Below, piece by piece: positions 57,801-64,000 of a DNA stretch of 64,000 nucleotides. The position numbers and the translations under genes were made by a program. The stretch lies in contig CM075943.1 in NCBI GenBank assembly GCA_038030265.1, positions 6,138,001-6,202,000 of the forward strand, given 5' to 3'. The DNA is from Corythucha ciliata (taxonomy: Eukaryota; Arthropoda; Insecta; Hemiptera; Tingidae). Each line of letters opens with the position of its first letter. Within the stretch, counting starts at the first letter, position 1. The notes beneath the pieces were generated by a model. It was given only the letters and a program-made list of their open reading frames with translations. It had not been told where the DNA came from and ran no database searches.

Positions 57801-60800
57801 TCACAGCCCAATAATAATAATGTACTGGGTCAAGCGCAAAGGCGGTTGGGACTGCTCGTGACGTAGATGAAGGACAGTAATGGCCGAAGATCACCTACTT
57901 ATAGAAAGTTTAGACACCTTGGGGTTAGGTCGACAATGTCCGTTTAAGCGTTGCTAAGGGTTTAAACGATTTTGTATTAAAAATACTGAATTCTGATTGG
58001 GGGTTAAGCTCTTAAGCACAGCTTAGTGTTTAACGGAACTTTAAATGTGGTCGACCCGGGCCTTAGCCATGCGAGTTAGTGATTTTTCCTTATTTTAGGA
58101 GGGAATTAGAATTGTTCTCAATCTGCGATTTTATGCTGTTAAAATTGAGAAAAATCACTCATTCGTTGATAAAATGGGAAAAAGTGCTAACTCATAGTTA
58201 AATGTGAAAAAATCGCAAATTCATGTCGAAAATTCATGTAATTCTTTCCCATTTTAGCAGCGAATTAACTGTGTATTCACATTATAGCGATGAATTAGCG
58301 CTTTTTTCTCAATTTTAACAGAGAATCAGGGTTTATCGCTATTTTGAGCGGGATTAGCTAAGGACCCCCCCCCCTCATTACTTTTAGCCCCCTCATCCCT
58401 TCAGGCTTATAAAAGGTCGCCTGTCTATAGAAGACAAGTATTTTTCTTCCAAATTAGAAAAAAAAATCTGAAGAATTCGGGGGCCCCGGGCCCAGGCCCG
58501 TCGGGCCCCCGCCCAAAGACGGCAGTAGAAGTAAGGGTTGACTTGCGTTGGGTCGGCGCCCACTGAAAAAATTACTAGAATCGTGCAATTTACCGAGAAA
58601 AAAGACCAGAAACTACCTATTTTGCAACAAATAATTAGACCCGAAACTTGCGAATTTTGGAATATATAACAAGAAAACCTTCAATTTCGCCGATATTCGG
58701 CTCTAAAATGTTTCAATTTTGCGGCTACTGTCGTCGCCAGATAGACAGGGTTCCAAGGTCACTAAAAAGGAGCCCCGAAACTATCAAATCCGCGAATATT
58801 TCGACCCTAAACTTGGCAATACCCGAAAATAAATACCAGAAACTAGCGATTTCGCTAATGTTTAGCCCCAAATTTGGAGACCAGGCTGTGGGATCTTTCG
58901 TGGCCTCTATTTTGTGGGAAAATCGGCGGTTTTTGACAAGATTTGTTCCACCATTGACCGGGAAAATAGAATGTAAATTTTGGACGAGGACGAGCTTCAA
59001 GCACATTGTAATCCTTCTGCTACGAAAGATTGAAAACCGCCGCATTACACTGAAAAAAAAAAGGCAAAATCGTCATTTTTGACAAGAATATAATGCGCAT
59101 GGAGCTCGTCGACAAAGGAATGTTTGGCAATATAATGTGGCAAGGTGTGATTTAATCGATTTTGAGCGTTTTCTAGCGTGATAATTAGGTTGAGGGATGG
59201 GCATTTCCAGGAGTGCCCGATGTCACCCACAAAAGCAATTATAGCCCATTTTGAAGGCTTGATAACAAAGTTGGAGTTTTATGCACATTTAAACCAAACC
59301 ACGTGGAAAAATGTGTTCCGTTGCTGAGCTCCTAGCACATCATATTCTCCTAATGGAAAAGATTGACCAGGAAATGGAAGTATCAAGGGGCAAAATCGTA
59401 GTTTTCTACAGCATGTTGTCCCCCAATGACCAGGAGACTAGAATGTGTTGGGTGGTTGGTATAAGGCTGACTCTGACCGAGGCCTCTTGCCCCGCATCGT
59501 TCTTTTTCTCGAGCAGTGGTGCGGGAAACCTTACGGGAACCTTCCAAGCTCGACTCCGTTGAGAAATACTCCGGACGCCATTGTTGAAGGAAAACCCTAA
59601 CGTGGACCTGACCGCCGATAGGCACTTCGAGCTTGGAAGGTTCCCGTAAGGTTTGCCGCACCACTGCTCGAGAAAAAGAACGATGCGGGGCAAGAGGCCT
59701 CGGTCAGAGTCAGCCTTATACCAACCAGTCAGGATCGAATCACTGAGTGGCCAATAGGCTTTGCCCGTCGGTGCCTTGGTAGGGTGTAACGTCACGAGCG
59801 GTCAAAAGTCGTCTCAATTAACCGCTGGACTTTTAGCGAGCGATCCTTCGCTTCGGGAAGACTGCGTCGTCGCTGTAGCGCTTCCAGATCGTCGGGTGTC
59901 CTGGAGTTTCCAGTCGTCGAAGCCGCTGGAGCGTCGTGCTGTATCCCAGTCGAGTAGTCCGTTCGCAGGCTGAAAAGCTGGTCCAGGTTGCTGGGATGTT
60001 ACCCGTATGACTTCTTGACACGAAGTGATTTTTTGGGTCCCGCTGCGCTGGCTGTATAGTCGGTGGGTGGTTTCCACCCACTCCCATCCGCTCGGGTGGC
60101 TCAGTGGGTTGTCCGGTGGGTGGTTCCCTTTCCGACTTTTCCCCCACTCGGAGGGCTCTCGAGCCGACTTCTTTTTTGTGTGAAGACTCCTTGGAATTTT
60201 TTTCTGGTTGCGCTCGTGTATTATTTTTTTTTTTTTTTTTTGCCCAACGTCAAGAGAAGTTTGTTCAATTTAAATCCCAGGAACCGAACAGGATGTGACG
60301 AGTCGGAGTTGTGGGCCGTAGACACATTCAGCTCAAGGCTCTGAGTCTTGTTCTTGTTTATAAATAGGCCGTTCGCGTCCCATTCCAACGTATCACTGGC
60401 GCCACTTCCCGGGGGAACCGCAGCGTCACGTCATCAGCATACATATATACGCTCACACCTTTCAATGCACTTGTGAGGAACGCAGGTAGATCGTTGATGT
60501 ATGTAATAAATAGCACTGGGCCCAGAGAACATCCTTGAGGCACGCCATAAGCCACACCACCCTGAGAGGTCTTTTATGTAACAAATTAGCCAAACCGTTT
60601 TTTAACCGCAATTACAGTCATCCTCAGGGCCAGTTTTTCTTTTCCACTGAACATTCAAGGGAGTAGCAATAAATAGAAGATAAATCCAAAGAAAAATAAA
60701 AAACAATTTGAATCTTACCTTACAATAAATATATCCCAACAAAATCGTCGTTTTTGACAAGATTTGGTTCCCTATGACCAGGAGAATAGAATGTGCCAGG

Positions 60801-61649
60801 AGCTTTTCGTCGAAATAATTTTTGACAGAATCTGAGCTCCAAACACATTATATTCTCCTAATACAAAAAGGGGCAAAATCGTCGTTTTCGAACAGATTTG
60901 GTTCCCAACGGCACTGAAGCCGCTGTTTTGTGCTGTTCTTGGGGAGGGGTGGGGCAAATAATCGGCTAGTAGTTGGGAAAAAGTGCTAATGTATGTGGTT
61001 AAAATTGCGAATAAGCTCTCGTTCGTGGTTTTTTCTGATGTAACATCCAGACCGAAATGGATAAAAAATCGCTGATTCTTGGTGTATTAAGACCATTTTA
61101 CTGCTAGAAAGTGTAGTGGCTCAGTGCAGGTAAGACGCTGTAACTGTATTCGGACTTTTACTGTGGTTAGACCTTATTTGTGGTTGAAGGTTCTAACTGT
61201 GGTGATAGAGCTTTTTGTGGAGGTTTGCTGTGTTTAGACCTTTGCTGTGGTTGGACCACAGCTATGGTTGGACCTTTGAAGTGGTTTGTCCTCGGTTATT
61301 TGACCTTTTATGTGGTTGAACTTTTGCTGTGGTTGGACCATTGCTGTGCTTGGACCTTGTCTGTGGTTAGACTTAATATAAAAAATCCATATAACAAAAA
61401 CGTTCTCCCTTCATCTTCTTATCTTGTTTGCCAATTTCTCTCAGATTACTGACCGTGAAAAGCACTTGATCTTGTTTTTTGTTTTCTTCTTTGTTTTCCT
61501 AGAACGGAACATCAAGATCGCCCCCTTCAGAGCCAACCATGTCCATGCGTCGTCTATCGGAAAAGTTGACCATTATGTCCAAACTGAATAAAACTCATCC
61601 ACTCGTACAAAATGACGCTTTCGAAGGAATCGGTGATGACGACCTGTAA
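42847..61649 (+). CDS. SNX17: Sorting nexin-17 (SNX17), 10 exons
   Basis: Endosomal adaptor that binds PI3P through its PX domain and NPxY cargo through a FERM-like module, recycling receptors with Retriever. Exons: 42847-42906, 51911-52103, 52175-52350, 52437-52527, 52592-52676, 52741-52903, 52978-53184, 53269-53463, 53541-53648, 61503-61649. All phases close, giving 474 aa (human 470). Exon 1 encodes MHFSIPDTQECNEPSGTTYT. PX residues include FNIHINGEYHCTVRYKQL and RRSQLEKYIQA. FERM part: YWDSSYDDDIM, LNLLYVQTVADIERGWIL, KVTRMKCWRI, SFEYLISKDNLQWITISSE. The tail AFEGIGDDDL keeps the C-terminal Leu that binds Retriever in human SNX17. Intron 1 is 9.0 kb and intron 9 is 7.9 kb; the others are 61-92 bp. 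The exon 7 donor, GTTCGT, is weak. Confidence 0.95.
43549..43665. mobile_element. Short inverted repeat, CGAATACTT ends
   Basis: CGAATACTTCTTG at the left and its diverged complement (AAAGTATTCG) at the right, with CCCTCCGCGCA/TGCGCGGAGAGGG inside. MITE-like, in SNX17 intron 1. Confidence 0.45.
44205..45900 (+). repeat. Short-period repeat family A in SNX17 intron 1
   Basis: About 1.6 kb of family A units in the SNX17 sense direction, split by the MITE at 45139-45274. The MITE inserted after the array formed. Confidence 0.75.
45139..45274. mobile_element. MITE, GGCCGTATTCAGAGACC ends, TA target
   Basis: 136 bp with near-perfect arms of about 25 bp (GGCCGTATTCAGAGACCTTC and complement), flanked by TA on both sides and embedded in a family A array. 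Confidence 0.72.
45905..47030. other. SNX17 intron 1 DNA without clear features
   Basis: Contains long C and G runs (about 46195, 46405, 46428) and debris such as TTGGGCCCCCTCTGATGGC. No exon or array seen. Several frames lack any support. Confidence 0.35.
47035..47331 (+). mobile_element. LINE fragment, C-terminal end of ORF2
   Basis: A 98-codon frame to a stop shows the pattern of the region after the reverse transcriptase in jockey/CR1-like LINEs: LAQRRALHSRKHDHQTRFKD, then PPLHNLLPAAMRELP and FRSQVKRILLD. The upstream RT is absent. Same strand as SNX17, inside its first intron. The clade is a guess. Confidence 0.42.
47400..47900 (+). repeat. Short-period repeat family D
   Basis: Units such as AACCAATTTCTCGGATTTCG and AACCCATTTTTTGCAGGTCT with spacers of about 30-45 bp. 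Confidence 0.5.
47964..48212. mobile_element. MITE, ACTATAGTCGG ends
   Basis: 249 bp with 33-bp inverted ends: ACTATAGTCGGGTCGGTGAA at the left and the complement of ACTATAGTCGGATCGGCGAA at the right, both continuing to GAATGTGCATGA. The 74-codon frame inside is incidental. TA is a likely target but overlaps the palindromic CTATAG. Confidence 0.7.
48460..48885 (+). repeat. GGTTAGAGC / AAAATCAGC short-period arrays
   Basis: 48470-48700 repeats GGTTAGAGCATTTTTGGG-like units of about 20-25 bp. 48710-48880 repeats CAAAATCAGGCATTTTTCTC-like units. Different consensus from families A-E. Confidence 0.5.
49480..50765 (+). repeat. Short-period repeat family D, long block
   Basis: Units such as CCCAATTTCGTGGGCTTAGC and AAAACCGAAATTTCGTAGGG. 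Preceded at about 49180-49310 by CCTACTTTTT/CCGGGG local repeats. Frames at 49070-49456 and 50106-50390 are repeat-derived. Confidence 0.5.
50807..51161. mobile_element. Palindromic MITE, TTTTAGGG ends, TA target
   Basis: 355 bp with arms of about 150 bp that pair through CTCTCGACGAGACTAGTTTC, GGGCACTGCGTCC and GTAGCGTCAAGTGACGC into an A-rich centre. TA flanks both ends (50805-50806 and 51162-51163). Similar layout to 23250-23640 but with different sequence. Confidence 0.72.
51640..51850 (+). repeat. Widespread TCTGTCTGTCTGTCCG-type dispersed repeat
   Basis: Contains GTGTCTGTCTGTCTGTCCGC followed by an AT-rich segment ending GATGAAATTTTCAGGG. Such blocks are common dispersed repeats in invertebrate genomes, from general knowledge. 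It ends about 60 bp before SNX17 exon 2. Confidence 0.3.
53960..54200 (-). repeat. Family B remnant at the start of SNX17 intron 9
   Basis: Units such as CGAAACTGTCAATTTCGCGG and ACGAACTTGCAAAGTCACGA. The rest of 53650-54830 shows no gene. Minus frames at 54470-54747 lack support. Confidence 0.4.
54840..55770 (+). repeat. Second composite block of family E with long tail
   Basis: Family E units (GAAACTGACAAGTTTTATCA) run from 54840, then AATGTTGCGTTTTGCCCACA, a CCTCGGCGTGGCATTTCGCG segment and CGGATTTTGATC, in the same order as 5225-5710. The MITE at 55148-55391 splits this copy, so the composite is older than that insertion. Confidence 0.6.
55148..55391. mobile_element. MITE, ACGTG-rich, TA target site (copy 2)
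   Basis: 244 bp, clearly the same family as 18870-19114, sharing GCCCGGACGTGACGTGGGAA and CAAAATTCCAGAAA. TA flanks both sides (55146-55147 and 55392-55393). A handful of substitutions and short indels separate the copies. Confidence 0.75.
56090..56345 (+). repeat. Family D remnant
   Basis: Units such as AACCATTTCGCGGGGGTTTT and AAACCCAATTTTTGAAGTTT. Immediately left lies GC-rich debris with GGGGCCCCGGGCCCGGG near 56045. Confidence 0.45.
56530..58345 (+). repeat. Family A in SNX17 intron 9, interrupted
   Basis: Blocks at about 56530-56740, 56955-57620 and 58070-58345, mostly plus, with a short minus patch near 58140-58230. About 56750-56950 holds an inverted pair built on GCGATTTCTGACGAAAAT. 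57650-58070 is unique with no gene. Confidence 0.6.
57356..57404 (-). mobile_element. Solo end of the foldback element family
   Basis: TCGGGTTGATTTTTCTGTGC then AAATTAGGATACCCCGC matches the right terminus of the element at 10019-10748 with several substitutions. Only one end is present. It sits inside a family A block. Confidence 0.55.
58560..58870 (-). repeat. Family B remnant
   Basis: Units such as CCCGAAACTTGCGAATTTTG and CCTTCAATTTCGCCGATATT. The 144-codon frame overlapping it (58648-59082) follows the repeat and is not a gene. Confidence 0.45.
58900..59460 (+). repeat. Degenerate copies of a longer dispersed unit
   Basis: Three or so copies share GGCAAAATCGTCGTTTTTGA, CCAGGAGAATAGAATGTG and CACATTATATTCTCCTAAT, the last two being mutually complementary. 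A further copy with two half units lies at about 60725-60910. Confidence 0.5.
59453..59727. repeat. Near-perfect 101-bp inverted repeat
   Basis: The left arm (59453-59553) and right arm (59627-59727) differ at about one position. They start TGGTTGGTATAAGGCTGACT and meet across 73 bp. The LINE fragment follows on the right. The low divergence means it is recent or under gene conversion. Confidence 0.75.
60241..60590 (-). mobile_element. LINE reverse transcriptase fragment
   Basis: Minus-strand reading from 60590 gives TSQGGVAYGVPQGCSLGP, then YINDLP and the catalytic YADD, the RT motifs B and C of non-LTR retrotransposons. After a frame change near 60400 the same strand continues NGLFINKNKTQ and RFLGFKLNK, the usual thumb-proximal pattern. 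Upstream RT and endonuclease are missing and a poly-T run bounds the other side (60222-60240), so this is a dead fragment. Sequence to its left (59760-60200) may belong to the same element but is not recognisable. Confidence 0.7.
60725..60915 (+). repeat. Copy of the 58900-59460 dispersed unit
   Basis: Contains AAAATCGTCGTTTTTGACAA twice and the complementary GGAGAATAGAATGTG / CACATTATATTCTCC pair. Confidence 0.5.
61110..61380 (+). repeat. TGTGGTTGGACC tandem repeat
   Basis: Degenerate units of about 20 bp reading TGTGGTTGGACCTTTGC. The 90-codon frame through it (61180-61452) is the repeat translated. It ends about 120 bp before the last SNX17 exon. Confidence 0.6.
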
Positions 61650-63870
61650 AAATATTCGATTTTATTTTTATTATTTTCTCCACTTCTTCTTTTCTTCTCG
61701 ACCGAAGAGAAGTTCAAAAACAAGAAAGAAAGAAAAAAGGAAACCAAGTAAGTGTCTGCATCATTCCGTCCCCTTGTTCTCATCCATCTCTAGTTTCGAA
61801 TTTGTCGCGTGTTTACTTTAATTTATTTTTTGGATATCATCGAAATTAAATTGCCTTTTTTTTACTTTTCACCTCCAATTTGAGACTGAAAACATTCTGT
61901 TCTTGTTGGGCTCTCTCTCTCATTCTATCTCTCTCTATCTTATTTGAACAAAATGCTTTAATTTTGATATTTACTGCCCTAAATTACGTAATGAGGCTCA
62001 CTATTGGTAAGAATAGTAATAATGGTAAGGATAAATTTGGAGACACGAGGCCAAAATCGCAGTCTTCGAAAAAAAAAACAAAAAAACGCATTGAGGTGCT
62101 CCCATTCCCTTCACTATGAAGAGGCTGTTAAGCTCCCTCCTCCCTTCTCCAGCCTGTTCTTATCTCTTCAACGGTAATTTTGACGTCGAATTTTGGTAAT
62201 TTTAATTCAAACACTGCCCATTCCTCGAAATATCATACTGTGTGTGTGTTTTTTGTTTGTTTTTTTTTAAGTGGTGCCAAAACGAGCATTTTAATCGTTC
62301 CTCTACATATCGTACTAATTTATATTTTGTAAAAGAAAATGTGCAATATAACATCACCGACTAAAGAAGAAAGGCGATGACAGTTTTGTCTTGTACAAAA
62401 CAAAGCAATATGGACGAAAAATGCAATACGAATTTAAAAAAAAAACCGCGGGGGTGTGCCCTTTGTGTCAAATATCGTCGGCAAAAAAGGTGCTTTTTTT
62501 ATGTAAAAAGCGGTGTGACCATTTTTTTTTTAATGTGAGGAGCGGCCTATTATGAGAGCTGTTCTTTTGTTCGCTAAATGAAATTTCAAGTGCCAATACA
62601 CTGGGGAGCTACGAAAATATTCCCATGACTTTTTATTTTGTATAGTTCAGTACGCCCGAGCACCGAAAAGAGAGAGAGAAAAAAAAAATGCAAATGGCGG
62701 TATGTAGTCGATTTTATTATTTTTAATTAGCGCGTTAAGATCCTGTCAACATCTCGTGGCTCTAATGACGAAAAAAAGGTCCCAATTGAAGTGACAAAAT
62801 TGACTACATCACATTTCCTTAGGTGCTGTCCTGTACATGCCAATTTAATCAAAGTTTAATTCATTGTCATTCTATCAGAGGAATAATTTGTTCAAATTTT
62901 TATTATAAATGACTTTTCGTTTTTTTGATTAGGAAAAATACTTGTGATAAATATTTTGTTGGGTTTTTGCTAGTGAAAATTAATTTTATTTATATTCATG
63001 ATGTTAAATATCGAGCCATGGCAGTTTCAGACGTATTAGATTGAATTATTGTTATAAATTATTAATATTGTAATTAGTTTAATATCAAACATATTTTTAT
63101 TCTACGTATCTAAATATTCTTCGCTTGAAAGAGTCTACTTAAAACCCTTCCAAATTTTCTGTAATTTGTGTTGTACATTCCAGTAACACTATCGATAAGG
63201 ACGTCTATTTCCAATTGTATTTCTTTTTATAATGATTGAAACGACAATAGATCAATATTTTCGAGTTAAAAAAAAAACAACAACGCTATTTTTAGGTGTT
63301 TCATGGTAGTATAGCCCAGTCTAGCCGATCCTTTGGTCCTATTTTGTAACCTTTCATACCACCCCCAACCCCACCACCCGTACACTGCGTTTTCCTAAGT
63401 TCCTACTCGCTCTGTTTACAATTATAATTGTTATTAGGGGGTTTCGACGACGAGGGCGTAGGATGGTCGTCGTGTGATTTGATGGTGATGGTGGGGTTCA
63501 CTGTCAAGGCGATATTTAATTAACCATGTCACAAATCAAGACAGGCGTAACTGACGTTTCCTATTTCTATCACTTTTTTTTTTTTTTAAACTGTGTTTTT
63601 TTGTAGAATTCTAGGTGAAGAGGGGAGGGGTTTACATTTGTGTACTACGGGAGAAAAGCAAAGATCATGGGGACAATATAGTGGTCAGCCGTGCGGACTA
63701 TGGAAGCGGGTCTAACTGCTGGTCTTACTCCTCTAGCAACGCCATTCTCACCGTTTCTACCCTTTTTAAATGCAGGATTTCCGTCTTTTTTCTTCCCATT
63801 TGCTAATATCTTCTTTCTTAAGCGTGAGTACAGTATTATTATCTTGCGAAAATTATTTTGTTTTACTTTT
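61650..63870 (+). other. SNX17 3' UTR and downstream flank
   Basis: AT-rich, largely free of the short-period repeats, which suggests a long 3' UTR. ATTAAA occurs near 61846 but no AATAAA was seen. 63300-63620 is unique. A 64-codon frame at 63691-63885 is not supported by splice context. Confidence 0.4.
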
Positions 63871-63874
63871 ATAG

Positions 63875-64000
63875 AAACAGGCTGAAAACAAAGTCTAAGA
63901 GAGCGTCCTCTCTCTTTTGGGGTGTATGGAAAGCCCTTGGGGGGATGTGCACTCCAATTAAAATTCTAAGAGACGTGAAATTAGCAGTCCTCGCACTGAT
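63875..64000 (+). CDS. Possible exon of another gene, runs off the window
   Basis: After a T-rich tract and TATAG (63870-63874) one frame is open to the window end, with protein-like residues: NRLKTKSKRASSLFWGVWKA, then CTPIKILRDVKLAVLAL. The other two frames stop early. No family recognised and no start or donor visible. Confidence 0.22.

Noticed and set aside
58648..59082. 144-codon frame in SNX17 intron 9
   Set aside because: The sequence is family B repeat running into the dispersed AAAATCG unit; no domain or splice context, and the opposite strand is equally open.
60090..60115. TGGCTCAGTGGG, like a Pol III A box, and a similar word near 61120
   Set aside because: No matching B box at the right distance, so neither a tRNA nor a SINE can be claimed.

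Overview
This is a eukaryotic, invertebrate-type window. The genes are split by GT-AG introns and encode animal proteins (LIPT1, UQCRB, NOMO, SNX17). Introns are either very short (about 60-110 bp) or several kilobases long and packed with repeats. An arthropod is plausible, because the transposon load is high and a SWIM zinc-finger fragment resembles those of arthropod mobile proteins, but nothing here fixes the lineage.

Genes from left to right: the last codons of an unidentified + strand gene (2-85); a candidate two-exon gene for an 83-aa single-pass membrane protein (6667-6993, +); LIPT1, mitochondrial lipoyltransferase (15944-14535, -, 4 exons); UQCRB, complex III subunit 7 (27618-28166, +, 4 exons); NOMO, an ER translocon-associated protein (42153-28686, -, 17 exons); SNX17, an endosomal PX-FERM sorting nexin (42847-61649, +, 10 exons); and a possible first sight of another + strand gene at the right edge. 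UQCRB and NOMO are tail to tail. NOMO and SNX17 are head to head across 693 bp, a likely shared promoter. I assembled the exons by hand; reading phase closes across every junction, giving 398, 111, 1178 and 474 aa, close to the sizes I recall for the human proteins.

Most of the rest is repetitive. (a) A palindromic array of five tRNA-like genes in 322-bp units (988-2340) is flanked by a 10-bp direct repeat, with a diverged solo unit at 5901-6165. (b) At least five families (A-E) of degenerate repeats, about 30 bp per unit, fill intergenic DNA and the long introns of NOMO and SNX17; four of them share a GCGAAWT core. (c) Many foldback or MITE-like elements are present, several with readable target duplications (9 bp at 10019-10748, TTAA at 23250-23640, TA at several). 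(d) There are fragments of LINE reverse transcriptase (60241-60590, 47035-47331) and an inverted pair of SWIM-domain pseudogene pieces (26134-26886).

The four identified genes do not form a pathway; they are ordinary housekeeping neighbours. The unusual content is the repeat landscape and the tRNA palindrome.
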